Below, piece by piece: positions 44,798 through 52,963 of a stretch of DNA of 64,000 nt. The position numbers and the translations under genes are program-made. Under the pieces are notes generated by a model that had not been told where the DNA came from, searched no databases, and saw only the letters and a list, made by a program, of their open reading frames with translations. Position 1 is the stretch's first letter, and every line of letters begins with the position of its first letter. Origin of the DNA: an uncultured Bacilli bacterium (lineage in GTDB: Bacteria > Bacillota_I > Bacilli_A > RF39 > UBA660); assembly GCA_934095825.1 (NCBI GenBank), contig CAKOKQ010000004.1:1-64000 (forward strand), in the 5' to 3' direction.

Positions 44798-45790
44798 ATG
44801 AGAAAAAGATTTAAAAGTAAGAAAAGATTAAATGTATGGAAAAAGATTATTTATGGAATATTTATTTTAATTGGGTTTTTCTTAAGTTATCTGTACTTTT
44901 ATTTAAAGGTACGAAATATGATATCTAGTGAAGATTATTTAAACTACTTATTAAAAGTTGGCTTTAGTAGGCAAATTGATGCTAGCAATATTAAATCTAC
45001 TTTTTTAGATAAAAAGGGAATCGCTAATATAATTAATGGCTCTATTGATTCTGATAATAATGGTAATTTAAATAGTGAAAATAATTCTTCTAATAAAACA
45101 GAAAATGACCAAGATAATAAGCAAACTAATAGTTCTAAAAACAATAATGATACTAAAGAAGTTCTTAATAGTGATAAACCCGTAATATATATTTATAGTA
45201 CTCATGATACAGAAGGCTATGCTAGTAGTTATTTTAATATTTATAATATAAAACCGGATGTTAAAATTGCTTCTTATTATTTACAAGAGAAGTTAAATGA
45301 TTTAGGCCTTAATACGATTGTCGAGAAAAGAAAGATTAAAGATGTTTTAAACAAGAATGGTTGGGTTTATAAGGATTCTTATAAGGCTTCAAGAATTTAT
45401 TTAAAAGATACTTATAATAGTAATAACTCTTTAAAGTTTTTTATTGATTTACATAGAGATTCTTCTTTAAAGGGAAAGACTACAACCTCAATTGATGGTA
45501 AGGCTTATGCTAGAGTAATGTTTTTAGTTGGTTTAGAACATGATAATTATAATGCTAATTTAAAAGTAGCAACGGATATTAATAATCTAATTAAGAAAAA
45601 GTATCCTAATTTGACAAGAGGTATTTATAAAAAAAGTGGAGCGGGGGTAAATGGTATTTATAATCAAGATTTTAATAGTAATTGTATTCTAATTGAGCTG
45701 GGTGGGCAAGAAAATACTATGTTAGAAGTATCCAATACAATTGATATCTTAGCTGGTATTCTTTATGATTATATAGGAGCTAATCTATGA
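44798..45790 (+). CDS. spoIIP: Stage II sporulation protein P (septal peptidoglycan amidase)
   Basis: Forms the SpoIID/M/P engulfment machine, cutting peptide stems from septal glycan. The 330 residues have an N-terminal membrane anchor (about 17-36), a low-complexity Asn/Ser linker (about 85-125) and the SpoIIP domain: VIYIYSTHDTEGYA (zinc His region), KFFIDLHRDSS (about 225) and CILIELGGQENTMLEV near the end. ATG at 44798 follows AGTGAT; two in-frame starts lie just upstream. The stop overlaps the next gene by four bases. Confidence 0.9.
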   Translation: MRKRFKSKKRLNVWKKIIYGIFILIGFFLSYLYFYLKVRNMISSEDYLNYLLKVGFSRQIDASNIKSTFLDKKGIANIINGSIDSDNNGNLNSENNSSNKTENDQDNKQTNSSKNNNDTKEVLNSDKPVIYIYSTHDTEGYASSYFNIYNIKPDVKIASYYLQEKLNDLGLNTIVEKRKIKDVLNKNGWVYKDSYKASRIYLKDTYNSNNSLKFFIDLHRDSSLKGKTTTSIDGKAYARVMFLVGLEHDNYNANLKVATDINNLIKKKYPNLTRGIYKKSGAGVNGIYNQDFNSNCILIELGGQENTMLEVSNTIDILAGILYDYIGANL

Positions 45791-46104
45791 AAAAAGGTAA
45801 TCCTTTCTTTAAAATTTTATTTATATTTTTCTTAATCTTTATGGCTCTTTATATTGCTTTAGAATCAGGATATTATGATGTTAAAATGGGAAGAAAAGCT
45901 ACTATTACCGAGGAAAAACTTCGAGAGTTTGAACAGGATGTTAAAGAAGGTAAAGAAATTGATTTAAAGGATTATTTAACAAAAGACTATATTGATTATT
46001 CATCAGGAGTATCAAGATTTGGCAGTAAAATAGGAACTAGTCTTGATAAATTAATGGATGGGGGAATTAAAGATTTTCTAAATCTTTTAGGTAGTTTATT
46101 TTAG
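45787..46104 (+). CDS. Unknown membrane-anchored protein coupled to spoIIP
   Basis: A 105-residue protein with one N-terminal membrane helix (about 9-27; FKILFIFFLIFMALYIAL) and an acidic exterior region (EFEQDVKEGKEIDLKDYL). It overlaps the spoIIP stop by ATGA, so translation is coupled and a sporulation role is likely. No family recognised. Confidence 0.7.
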   Translation: MKKGNPFFKILFIFFLIFMALYIALESGYYDVKMGRKATITEEKLREFEQDVKEGKEIDLKDYLTKDYIDYSSGVSRFGSKIGTSLDKLMDGGIKDFLNLLGSLF

Positions 46105-46115
46105 CTACTTGATGC

Positions 46116-46144
46116 TTGCAATAACTTGTATTTTATGGTATCCT
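46116..46144 (+). promoter_or_regulatory. Possible promoter of the 46.2-kb paralogue pair
   Basis: TTGCAA (46116-46121), 17 bp and TATCCT (46139-46144). Confidence 0.35.
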
Positions 46145-46168
46145 AACGGTAATTTTTGAGGTGATTTT

Positions 46169-46540
46169 ATGATGGAATGTGATAGAGATAAATATGTAAG
46201 AGTCGTATATAAATACCAACAAGAGATACCTTTAAAAAATGGACAATTAAGTCGTCATTATAATATTGATCAAGTTGCTAGTATGCCTGATGATGTTCTT
46301 TCTAGGTATTATTATTTTATTCAAGAAAGATTAAATGTTATTGCCACTTTAACTAAGAAGCAAGATGAAGAAAAACTAACTACGACTGAAGAAATAGATG
46401 ATGCTATGCAACAATATTTAGTTGATACTTATGAAATTGATAATGGTCCCGATGAAGAACCAACTATGTATAAAGAAAATTTTTTAGGAGTAACAGAACC
46501 AAATCAAGTAGGAAAGTTGCTATCAAGAATAAAAAAATAA
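46169..46540 (+). CDS. Unknown acidic protein, paralogue 1
   Basis: A 123-residue soluble protein with a ...YKYQQEIPLKNGQLSRHY opening, LSRYYYFIQERLNVIATL in the middle and an EEPTMYKENFLGV end. The next gene has the same landmarks, so the two arose by duplication. GAGGTGAT precedes the ATG pair. No known domain recognised. Confidence 0.68.
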   Translation: MMECDRDKYVRVVYKYQQEIPLKNGQLSRHYNIDQVASMPDDVLSRYYYFIQERLNVIATLTKKQDEEKLTTTEEIDDAMQQYLVDTYEIDNGPDEEPTMYKENFLGVTEPNQVGKLLSRIKK

Positions 46541-46578
46541 GTAATAATTACTATTTAAATAAAGAAAAGGGGATAATA

Positions 46579-46935
46579 ATGGAAAATAATTTACGAGATA
46601 ATTTTGTTGATTTTATTTATACTTATCAGCAAGAAATGCCTGTTAAAAGAATAACTGATGGCGGCCATTTTAGCAAGCAAGAAATTAATAATTTTTCGAC
46701 TGCGGCCCTTTTTGAATGCTATGCTTATATATCCAGAAGGCTTAGAATAATTGCTAAAGCAATAGCTGAACAAAAAGGTAAAATCGAAGAAGAAAGTGGG
46801 CAAGTAGAGATTAGTGATGCTTTAGAAGAATATCTTTTATATACTCATGAAGAGGATAATGGTCTTTTCGAAGAACCAACGAGATATGAAGATGATTTTT
46901 TAGGAGCAAAGTGTCCTAATGAAAGAAGATTATAA
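46579..46935 (+). CDS. Unknown acidic protein, paralogue 2
   Basis: A 118-residue tandem copy of the previous gene (YTYQQEMPVKRITDGGHF, FECYAYISRRLRIIAKAI, EEPTRYEDDFLGAK), about one third identical by eye and 38 bp downstream. AAGGGG is the ribosome site. Function unknown. Confidence 0.68.
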   Translation: MENNLRDNFVDFIYTYQQEMPVKRITDGGHFSKQEINNFSTAALFECYAYISRRLRIIAKAIAEQKGKIEEESGQVEISDALEEYLLYTHEEDNGLFEEPTRYEDDFLGAKCPNERRL

Positions 46936-46943
46936 TTTAAAAG

Positions 46944-46986
46944 GGTAATAATTAATTACAGAAAGTGTTTAATTGTTACCTTTTTT
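46944..46986 (+). terminator. Terminator after the paralogue pair
   Basis: GGTAATAATTAA (46944-46955) pairs with TTAATTGTTACC (46969-46980) through one G-U, then six T. Confidence 0.88.
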
Positions 46987-47001
46987 CTATGCAATAAATT
47001 A

Positions 47002-47030
47002 TTTTCAAAATATTTTAACTATGGTATACT
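47002..47030 (+). promoter_or_regulatory. Promoter of the lipoprotein gene
   Basis: TTTTCA (47002-47007), a 17-bp spacer and TATACT (47025-47030). A 12-codon frame with its own ribosome site (47052-47090) sits in the leader. Confidence 0.4.
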
Positions 47031-47146
47031 CATAATAGATGGGGATTTATAATGAATATTAAGGAAAGTTTGGTGATTTTTAAATACTAATTAAAAAAAT
47101 ATATAATAAAATCAGGGGGACTTAAAATTTTGAAAGTGAGAAGTTT

Positions 47147-48004
47147 ATGAAAAAAGCAAAAAGTTTAGTATTATTAATGATTATGGCCTTCTTATTAACA
47201 GGCTGTGTAAAATTTAATACAAATATTGAAATTAAGAAAAATAAAAGTATGGATATGGCAGTTATTTATGCTGTTAATTCTTCATTGTTAAGTTATATGG
47301 ATAATGATGGGGGCATCTTATCTGATGATGATAAAAAAGAACTTGAAGATGAAGGTTTTACTATTGAAAACTATAGTGATGAGACATTTACTGGTTACAA
47401 ATTATTAAAAAATGTTAAAAATATTGATGATGTTAGTGCTGCAAATGATGTGAATTATAGTATCTCAGGGTTATTAGATGATTCTAATGCCAATGATAAA
47501 AAGATGTTTAAAGTAGAAAAAGGCTTATTTAAAAATACTTATTATGCTAATATTAAGTTTGATGCTAGTGATAGCGGCTTAGATGATAATGATTCTTCTT
47601 TTGATAAGGATTTTGATATTAATGATAATAATTCCAGTGTAGCTCTTTTAGAAAATGAAATAGATAATAATTTTGATGATGGTTATGGTTTGCCAGAAAT
47701 GGATTTTTCTAATATGGCTGGTCTAGCTGGCAATATGGATTTAAGTTTTAAAGTTAATTTACCTTATAAAGCAATCAGTAATAACGCAAGTAGTGTAGAT
47801 AATGATTCTAAGACTTTAACTTGGAATTTATCGGCTACTAATACTTCTAACATTGAATTTAGTTTCTATTTATATAATTGGAATACTATTTTAGCTTTAG
47901 GTGGTATTGTAATGGCTACTGTTATTCTTGTTGTTTTACTAGCCTTAGCTTTAAGCAAGAAAAATAATGTTAAACAAATTGAAGTAAGAATCAGCAATAA
48001 TTAA
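47147..48004 (+). CDS. Lipoprotein with LppM-like domain and C-terminal membrane helix
   Basis: A 285-residue surface lipoprotein. The signal ends in the lipobox LLTGC (Cys about 20), to be processed by LspA. The mature part begins with a beta-rich LppM-like unit (VKFNTNIEIKKNKSMDMAVIY), then an Asp/Asn-rich low-complexity stretch (about 140-175), and ends with a membrane helix (about 247-268) and a short basic tail. The protein is thus held at both ends. Role unknown. Confidence 0.7.
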   Translation: MKKAKSLVLLMIMAFLLTGCVKFNTNIEIKKNKSMDMAVIYAVNSSLLSYMDNDGGILSDDDKKELEDEGFTIENYSDETFTGYKLLKNVKNIDDVSAANDVNYSISGLLDDSNANDKKMFKVEKGLFKNTYYANIKFDASDSGLDDNDSSFDKDFDINDNNSSVALLENEIDNNFDDGYGLPEMDFSNMAGLAGNMDLSFKVNLPYKAISNNASSVDNDSKTLTWNLSATNTSNIEFSFYLYNWNTILALGGIVMATVILVVLLALALSKKNNVKQIEVRISNN

Positions 48005-48040
48005 ATGAATTTTTAATTTTAAAAACAAGGAAAAGAATAG

Positions 48041-48077
48041 AAAAAGACCTATAGATTTAAAGTCTATAAGTCTTTTT
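48041..48077. terminator. Bidirectional terminator
   Basis: AAAAAGAC/GTCTTTTT and TATAGA/TCTATA form a 14-bp stem with one mismatch. It separates the lipoprotein gene and the convergent gatD. Confidence 0.85.
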
Positions 48078-48117
48078 AAAATACTTTTTTAATATGTCGG
48101 TTCTAAGATATTAAAAT

Positions 48118-48804
48118 TTATTCAGTTTCTTTATTAACAAAATTTTTAAGATAAGTCTCATAAGCTTGATAAGCGGTATCATGAGTCATAGCCTTATATT
48201 TAAGATTTTTCATCTTTAATAAATTTTTAGTGAAATATTCTAATAGATAAGGATTACGAATTAGAAGGGGACCTAAAAGATAAGTGCCATAAAAATTATT
48301 TTTTCTAATACCTTCGTTTTTGTTGTTTGGAGCAAATCCCGTCCCCGTAGTTACTTTAAATAGGGGAGTTTCACTATATTCTTTAATAACCGTATTACGA
48401 TTTTGAAAACCAATGACATAATTTTTAATTAAATCAGTGGTATAGACTTGTTCGCCAATGATTCGAAAATCTTCTTTAACACTTTTAAAGTTTAAAATTT
48501 TTAAATCACTAAATAAATCGAGAGCATTACCAGTTACTAAAATAAATTTATTAGCATCAATATACTTAGTTAAATCTTCTTTATATCTTTTTAAATCTTC
48601 TAAGACTAAGGAGTAAGACTCATCAAGCCCTGTCCCAATATAAATAAAGTCATAGTCCATAATTTTAATATCATCATGTAAAGATTTAAAATCAATTTTA
48701 TATTTTACTTCTTCTTTATCTAAAGCATGCTCTAAGGCTCGGATATTAGCCGACTCCCCATACATATTCATGATGTCATAATATAAATGTAATATTTTAA
48801 TCAT
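48118..48804 (-). CDS. gatD: GatD-like glutamine amidotransferase lacking catalytic residues
   Basis: Partner of MurT in amidating D-isoglutamate of lipid II. The 228 residues follow the GatD fold (ILHLYYDIMNMYGESANIRALE start; FYGTYLLGPLLIRNP near the end). However, the nucleophile loop reads ILVTGNALDLF, with Thr91 where GatD has Cys, and the GTYLHGP motif reads GTYLLGP, with Leu177 for the catalytic His. The glutaminase is therefore probably inactive. The ATG at 48804 overlaps the murT end by eight bases, and AAGGAG precedes it. Confidence 0.85.
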   Translation of the reverse strand: MIKILHLYYDIMNMYGESANIRALEHALDKEEVKYKIDFKSLHDDIKIMDYDFIYIGTGLDESYSLVLEDLKRYKEDLTKYIDANKFILVTGNALDLFSDLKILNFKSVKEDFRIIGEQVYTTDLIKNYVIGFQNRNTVIKEYSETPLFKVTTGTGFAPNNKNEGIRKNNFYGTYLLGPLLIRNPYLLEYFTKNLLKMKNLKYKAMTHDTAYQAYETYLKNFVNKETE

Positions 48805-50155
48805 TTTGCTCTTGCTCCTTTTCTTCGGATTTTTCAATCATCTCTTTAATTATAGCGGTCATATCAAAACATACCATTGTATAAATATCACCAGTTGATC
48901 TAGTTTCAACTAAATTAAGAAGGTTATTTAAATCATCAACTAAAACTAATTTATTCTTATCAATCCCTGCATATTCTAATCTAGTCTTAACATCATAACG
49001 AAATCGTCCAATGCAGAAAATTTTATCGATTGCCTCATCATCTAATAACTCAAAGTTAACATCATATAACCACGAAAGGTCATTTTCTTTATAACGCCTA
49101 GAAACATTTTCAAAACCTAAAATAACAGTTTTGGTTCCTTTCTGTTCTCTAATGTATTCACAACTTTGATAATAGCTTAAATTATTTTCATTTTTAGTTT
49201 CTAACATCATGATAGGGCGACCGGCAATATAATAAGTTTTTCCGCGCTTAGAAGCAATTTTATCGGTATTAAGAGCATATAAGATTTTATCTTCCCGAAT
49301 ATTTAAAACCTTAGCTAAAGTGTAGGCAGCCGTTGTTGCATAAGCCGTATATAAAGCATTCTTATTAATATAAATATCATTACCATCAATAGTAATATGT
49401 TGTTTTTCTAAATTAATATTAGTTGCTAAGTAATCGGGAGTACCACGATAGAAATCACATCTTGGACATTTATAATCACCTAGATGCCCATAATGATAAT
49501 AAGAATATTCTAACTTTTCATGACATTTAGGACAATAAGCAAAATCCACATTATTTAAAGCAGGCTTTTTAAAACTATGCTTAGTCTTATCAAGACCATA
49601 AGTCGTAATTTTGCCCTTATGCGTAAGTTTTAGACGACTAACAAGAGGATCATCACCATTGATAATAAGATGAATAGAATCATCAAGGGCCTTATTTATC
49701 TCTTTAAAAATAATCTCAGGGGTCCCATTTCTTACCGGTTGATCACGCGTTAAGTTCGTTATAATTAAATGCGTTGGTTTTTTCTTTGGAAAAATATATT
49801 GTAAATGCCTTTCATCGCATTCTAAAAGTAAGACATCTTTTTTAAATTCACCATTAAGTTTTAAATTATTAAAAATTAAAGTAGTCGTTCCAATTTCCCC
49901 GTTAGAACCATATTCATTTAGAGCAACGGATAAACCAGCATCGGTTAAGATATGTTTAATTAAATTACAAGTTGTTCCTTTACCAGAAGAACCAGTAACT
50001 GCAATGACATATTTAGGATATTTAACATCATTAACAATATCATCACCAAAAATTTTTAAAACCCAATAACCAGGTAATTGAGTTCCATTTTTACCAAAAA
50101 GTTTGCAGCCAAAGTTAATAAATCTATTAACTAAAGTAGCTAAAAATATTTTCAT
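48797..50155 (-). CDS. murT: MurT, lipid II isoglutaminyl synthase ligase subunit
   Basis: ATP-dependent Mur-ligase-type subunit that amidates the alpha-carboxyl of D-Glu in lipid II using ammonia from GatD. The 452 residues have the P-loop VTGSSGKGTT (53-62), the four-cysteine insert (CPKC ... CPRC, about 214-240) and the C-terminal DUF1727 part with ENDLSWLYDVNFELL (conserved Asp) near 365. All appear intact, in contrast to the partner GatD. -10 TATAAT lies upstream. murT comes first in the operon. Confidence 0.92.
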   Translation of the reverse strand: MKIFLATLVNRFINFGCKLFGKNGTQLPGYWVLKIFGDDIVNDVKYPKYVIAVTGSSGKGTTCNLIKHILTDAGLSVALNEYGSNGEIGTTTLIFNNLKLNGEFKKDVLLLECDERHLQYIFPKKKPTHLIITNLTRDQPVRNGTPEIIFKEINKALDDSIHLIINGDDPLVSRLKLTHKGKITTYGLDKTKHSFKKPALNNVDFAYCPKCHEKLEYSYYHYGHLGDYKCPRCDFYRGTPDYLATNINLEKQHITIDGNDIYINKNALYTAYATTAAYTLAKVLNIREDKILYALNTDKIASKRGKTYYIAGRPIMMLETKNENNLSYYQSCEYIREQKGTKTVILGFENVSRRYKENDLSWLYDVNFELLDDEAIDKIFCIGRFRYDVKTRLEYAGIDKNKLVLVDDLNNLLNLVETRSTGDIYTMVCFDMTAIIKEMIEKSEEKEQEQND

Positions 50156-50277
50156 AATAACACCACCATAAGGTAATTATACTATAAAACCTTGAGAAAA
50201 AAAGAGATTTTGCTAAGTTTTGTCGAAATTATATAAAATGTTAAAGAGATTTGTTATATTTAGTTTAGGTGATACTT

Positions 50278-50502
50278 GTGGATATATTTTATAGTGATGA
50301 TACTTTGTTTGTAAATGTTTATGAAAATATTAATAAAAATAATATTTCAAGTTTAAAGACTCGAGTTTTTAAGATTGCTAGGGATTATGATATTGAAAAT
50401 ATTGTTTTGAATACAAATGGTTATAGGAAGAGTAATTATTTATTAAAAGAGTTTATAAATGATTATGAGTCTAATTTTAATGGACATATTAGGTTTAAAT
50501 AG
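50278..50502 (+). CDS. Small protein, possibly STAS-like
   Basis: A 74-residue protein with alternating strands and helices (DTLFVNVYENINKNNISSLK, IENIVLNTNGYRKSNYLLKEF) faintly resembling STAS domains of anti-sigma antagonists. The GTG at 50278 follows AGGTGAT. It ends 123 bp before the damaged tRNA-Ser and has its own terminator. The family call is weak. Confidence 0.5.
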   Translation: MDIFYSDDTLFVNVYENINKNNISSLKTRVFKIARDYDIENIVLNTNGYRKSNYLLKEFINDYESNFNGHIRFK

Positions 50503-50511
50503 TTTTAAATT

Positions 50512-50537
50512 ATGATTACTTCCCACCCACCACTCCC
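50512..50537 (-). repeat. Dispersed G-rich motif, copy 3
   Basis: Minus strand GGGAGTGGTGGGTGGGAAG continuing TAATCAT. On the plus strand its left hairpin arm is part of the terminator of the preceding gene. Confidence 0.6.
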
Positions 50538-50555
50538 TAAAAAGTGAGTTTTTTT
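50532..50555 (+). terminator. Terminator of the 74-residue gene
   Basis: ACTCCCT, loop AAAA, AGTGAGT with one mismatch, then seven T. Confidence 0.65.
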
Positions 50556-50581
50556 GACTGGAAAGAAAGAAAAAAAGGTAT

Positions 50582-50610
50582 AAAAAAACATTAGAAATTA
50601 ATCTAATGTT
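50582..50610 (-). terminator. Original tRNA-Ser terminator
   Basis: Minus strand AACATTAGA, loop, TCTAATGTT followed by T-run. It lies 15 bp after the orphaned 3' half of the tRNA gene. Confidence 0.8.
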
Positions 50611-50624
50611 AAGTATCATTTTAA

Positions 50625-50685
50625 TGGCGGAGTGAGAGAGATTTGAACTCTCGCAGCAGTAAACCCGCTCTACATCCTTAGCAGG
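50625..50685 (-). pseudogene. 3' half of a split tRNA-Ser(GCU) gene
   Basis: From the anticodon loop (CCTGCTAAGG) to the encoded CCA: variable arm, T-arm GAGAG TTCAAAT CTCTC and acceptor TCACTCC. The acceptor matches the 5' fragment at 60014-60054 (GGAGTGA) perfectly and does not fit the complete tRNA at 59885. The element insertion has cut the gene. Confidence 0.9.
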
Positions 50686-50810
50686 TGTATGCCTTTCTCC
50701 CCATTGTAAGAATATTTTTAAATGCTTATGTCTTGTTTTCCCTTTATTTATGGGGTAAAACAAAGCATTACAATATCTATTTAATTTTGTTTGAACTTGT
50801 TTTTTTTAAA

Positions 50811-50831
50811 GTGGTGCCTAAAATTGGTGCC
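50811..50831 (+). repeat. Left arm-type integrase sites
   Basis: GTGGTGCC (50811-50818) and TTGGTGCC (50824-50831), direct repeats just after the integrase gene; three more are at the right end. Confidence 0.6.
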
Positions 50832-50844
50832 ATTTTTAGTTTTT

Positions 50845-51993
50845 TTAACAATTTTTGAAGATTTTATTAAATGCGTTAGCACTTTCTTTTTTTGCACTTT
50901 GAAAGGTATGAGCGTAAATTTCACTAGTAATATTTATGTTAGAATGTCCTAATCTTTCGCTTACCGCTTTGAAATTTACACCACTGTTTATTAAAATACT
51001 TGCCGAAGTATGTCTTAAATCATGAAACCTTATATGTTCTAAGCCATATTTATCAGTTACCTTGCAAAATATTTTGTAACAAGTGCTAGGGTTCATGTGT
51101 TTTCCTACTTCATCAGTAAACATTCTATCAGTACCTTGCCATTTGCTACCTAATTTTTTGATATATTCATCTTGCCACTCTTTATATTCCTTTAATACTT
51201 CTACTGTTGTATCATTTAATATAATAATTCGGTTTGATGAATTGGTTTTTGGCTTTTTCTCATCTATTTCGCCATTTACAACCTTTAATGAGTTATCTAT
51301 TACTAAAGTATTAGTATCAAAATCTAAATCACTCCATCTTAGGGCTGATATTTCGCCTCTACGAGCCCCGCTATCTAAAGCAAGTGTAAGTAATGCTCTA
51401 TATTTAATAGGCTCATTTTTTAAACACTCAATAAATTTTTTTGACTGTTCCATGTCATAAAATTTTCTTTCTACCTTTTCTTTTTTAGGCTTTTGTGTTT
51501 TTGAATTGGGGTTAGTTGACAAGAATTCCCATTTTATAGCCTGATTAAACATAACATTGATTAGTTTGTAATAATCATATTTTGAATTGTAACTTAGTTC
51601 TTTTACCTTGGTACCCTTAAATAACTCACTATACATATCATCTAGTATATATGGAGTTATCTTGCTTAATTTATAATTGCCTATTATAGGAAGAATGTTT
51701 TTTAATAATCTTTCATAATTCATTATTGTAACTTTTCCTATATTTACTTCACAATATTTTTTTATGAAGACATTCTTATATTGAGCGAATGTCATATCTT
51801 TAATATTAGAATTTTTTCTTTTGTGATAATATTCCTTTGTAAGTTCGGCATCTCTAATTTTAACCTCGGCTAATGTTCCCGTAAACCTTTCTATGTGTCT
51901 ATCTCTTTTGCCAAAAATATCTTTTCCAAGTTCAATAGTTATTTTCCATTTTTTTATACCTTGTTTATTAACTCCTGTTTGTATATATCCCAT
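50845..51993 (-). CDS. int: Tyrosine-type integrase of the element
   Basis: A 382-residue phage/Tn916-type integrase. The N-terminal arm-binding domain (1-60; KWKITIELGKDIFGKRDRHI) is followed by a SAM-like core-binding domain (65-165) and the catalytic domain: Arg in LDSGARRGEISALRW (about 209), HDLRHTSASIL (about 322-332), LGHSNINITSEIY and the nucleophile Tyr (about 360, YAHTF). It reads out toward the left att site, which lies 160 bp from its end, as is usual. AAAGGAG precedes the ATG. Confidence 0.93.
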   Translation of the reverse strand: MGYIQTGVNKQGIKKWKITIELGKDIFGKRDRHIERFTGTLAEVKIRDAELTKEYYHKRKNSNIKDMTFAQYKNVFIKKYCEVNIGKVTIMNYERLLKNILPIIGNYKLSKITPYILDDMYSELFKGTKVKELSYNSKYDYYKLINVMFNQAIKWEFLSTNPNSKTQKPKKEKVERKFYDMEQSKKFIECLKNEPIKYRALLTLALDSGARRGEISALRWSDLDFDTNTLVIDNSLKVVNGEIDEKKPKTNSSNRIIILNDTTVEVLKEYKEWQDEYIKKLGSKWQGTDRMFTDEVGKHMNPSTCYKIFCKVTDKYGLEHIRFHDLRHTSASILINSGVNFKAVSERLGHSNINITSEIYAHTFQSAKKESANAFNKIFKNC

Positions 51994-52063
51994 GTGCTAA
52001 AACTCCTTTCTCATTATGGGATATAAGGCCTTGCTACCTATAAATATTATAGCATATTTTCCC

Positions 52064-52264
52064 TTATATTCCTAGTAAATCAGAGAATTTTCTCTCTTCA
52101 TTTTCACTTTTTTTTAGCCACTCATCTATTTCTTTTAAATCAAATTTTATACAACTTAAGACTTTAAAGTAAGGAATTCTTTTTTCTCTTACTAACTTTC
52201 TTACACCACTAACTGATATGTTTAAATAAGTTGCTAATTCATTTATTCCACATATTTCTTTCAT
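52064..52264 (-). CDS. xis: Excisionase-like helix-turn-helix protein
   Basis: A 66-residue DNA-binding protein of the MerR/excisionase type (INELATYLNISVSGVRKLVREKRIPYFKV). The ATG at 52264 is chosen because GGGAGG lies upstream; a longer frame to 52381 has no ribosome site. It sits directly before int on the same strand, so it likely gives directionality to excision. Confidence 0.78.
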   Translation of the reverse strand: MKEICGINELATYLNISVSGVRKLVREKRIPYFKVLSCIKFDLKEIDEWLKKSENEERKFSDLLGI

Positions 52265-52468
52265 TTTCAAAACCTCCCTTATTTTGGCTACAAAGCCATG
52301 TACTCGTTGCAACTGACTAAAGAATAGCACCTTATAACATTTAATACTAACAACTAAAAAGAACCTATTTTTAACAGGCACTCTCTTGTAAATAAAGGGC
52401 TAGTGTGACAAAAAGTCTATTATTTCGGACAAAAATAACTAAAATACAAGTTAAAAAACTTTTGGAAA

Positions 52469-52495
52469 AACTATATTTTTTACCAAAAAATAGTT
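52469..52495. promoter_or_regulatory. Inverted repeat in the divergent xis/52556 intergenic region
   Basis: AACTATATTTTTT and AAAAAATAGTT flank ACC. A plausible operator for one of the element's regulators. Confidence 0.35.
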
Positions 52496-52555
52496 GTATG
52501 ATGAAATCACAAAGCGAGTGCACAAACTTTGTTATAAAGAAAGGAGTAAATATTT

Positions 52556-52852
52556 ATGTTAGATGATAAGACAAAAGAGCAATTACAAATGCTTGATGAG
52601 AAATCTAAACGAGTATTAGATATTTGCGATATTAAGCACGAGTTAGTAGCAACAATGCTAAAGAAAGAAACTAACGGAAAAATATCTCAAGAAGAAATTG
52701 ATAGGTTTAACAACTATCTAAATGTAATTGTTAAGAGTAATAAGTCAAGCAATAACTTAAATAATCGTATATCAAGTATTTACGAATTAGTAAAAACTCA
52801 CTACAAAGATTATTTAAAACTTAACTCAATAATGGTATCAAGTAACAAATAA
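52556..52852 (+). CDS. Unknown 98-residue element protein
   Basis: A small charged helical protein (MLDDKTKEQLQMLDEKSKRVLDI, EEIDRFNNYLNVIVKSN) in the early position opposite int/xis. AAAGGAG precedes the ATG. No domain recognised. A strong terminator follows, so it is its own unit. Confidence 0.7.
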   Translation: MLDDKTKEQLQMLDEKSKRVLDICDIKHELVATMLKKETNGKISQEEIDRFNNYLNVIVKSNKSSNNLNNRISSIYELVKTHYKDYLKLNSIMVSSNK

Positions 52853-52887
52853 TTAACTAATTTTTAACTAAAAATTCGGTGGAAATC

Positions 52888-52929
52888 AAGTCTTTTATAA
52901 CTACTGGCGTAGTATAAAAGGCTTTTTTT
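52888..52929 (+). terminator. Terminator in the element
   Basis: A stem of about 16 bp (AAGTCTTTTATA-ACTAC with GTAGTATAAAAGGCTT), loop TGGC, then seven T. TATAAT of the next promoter is at 52934-52939. Confidence 0.85.
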
Positions 52930-52963
52930 ATGTTATAATCTAAGAAGTTGAGGAGTTGAACTT

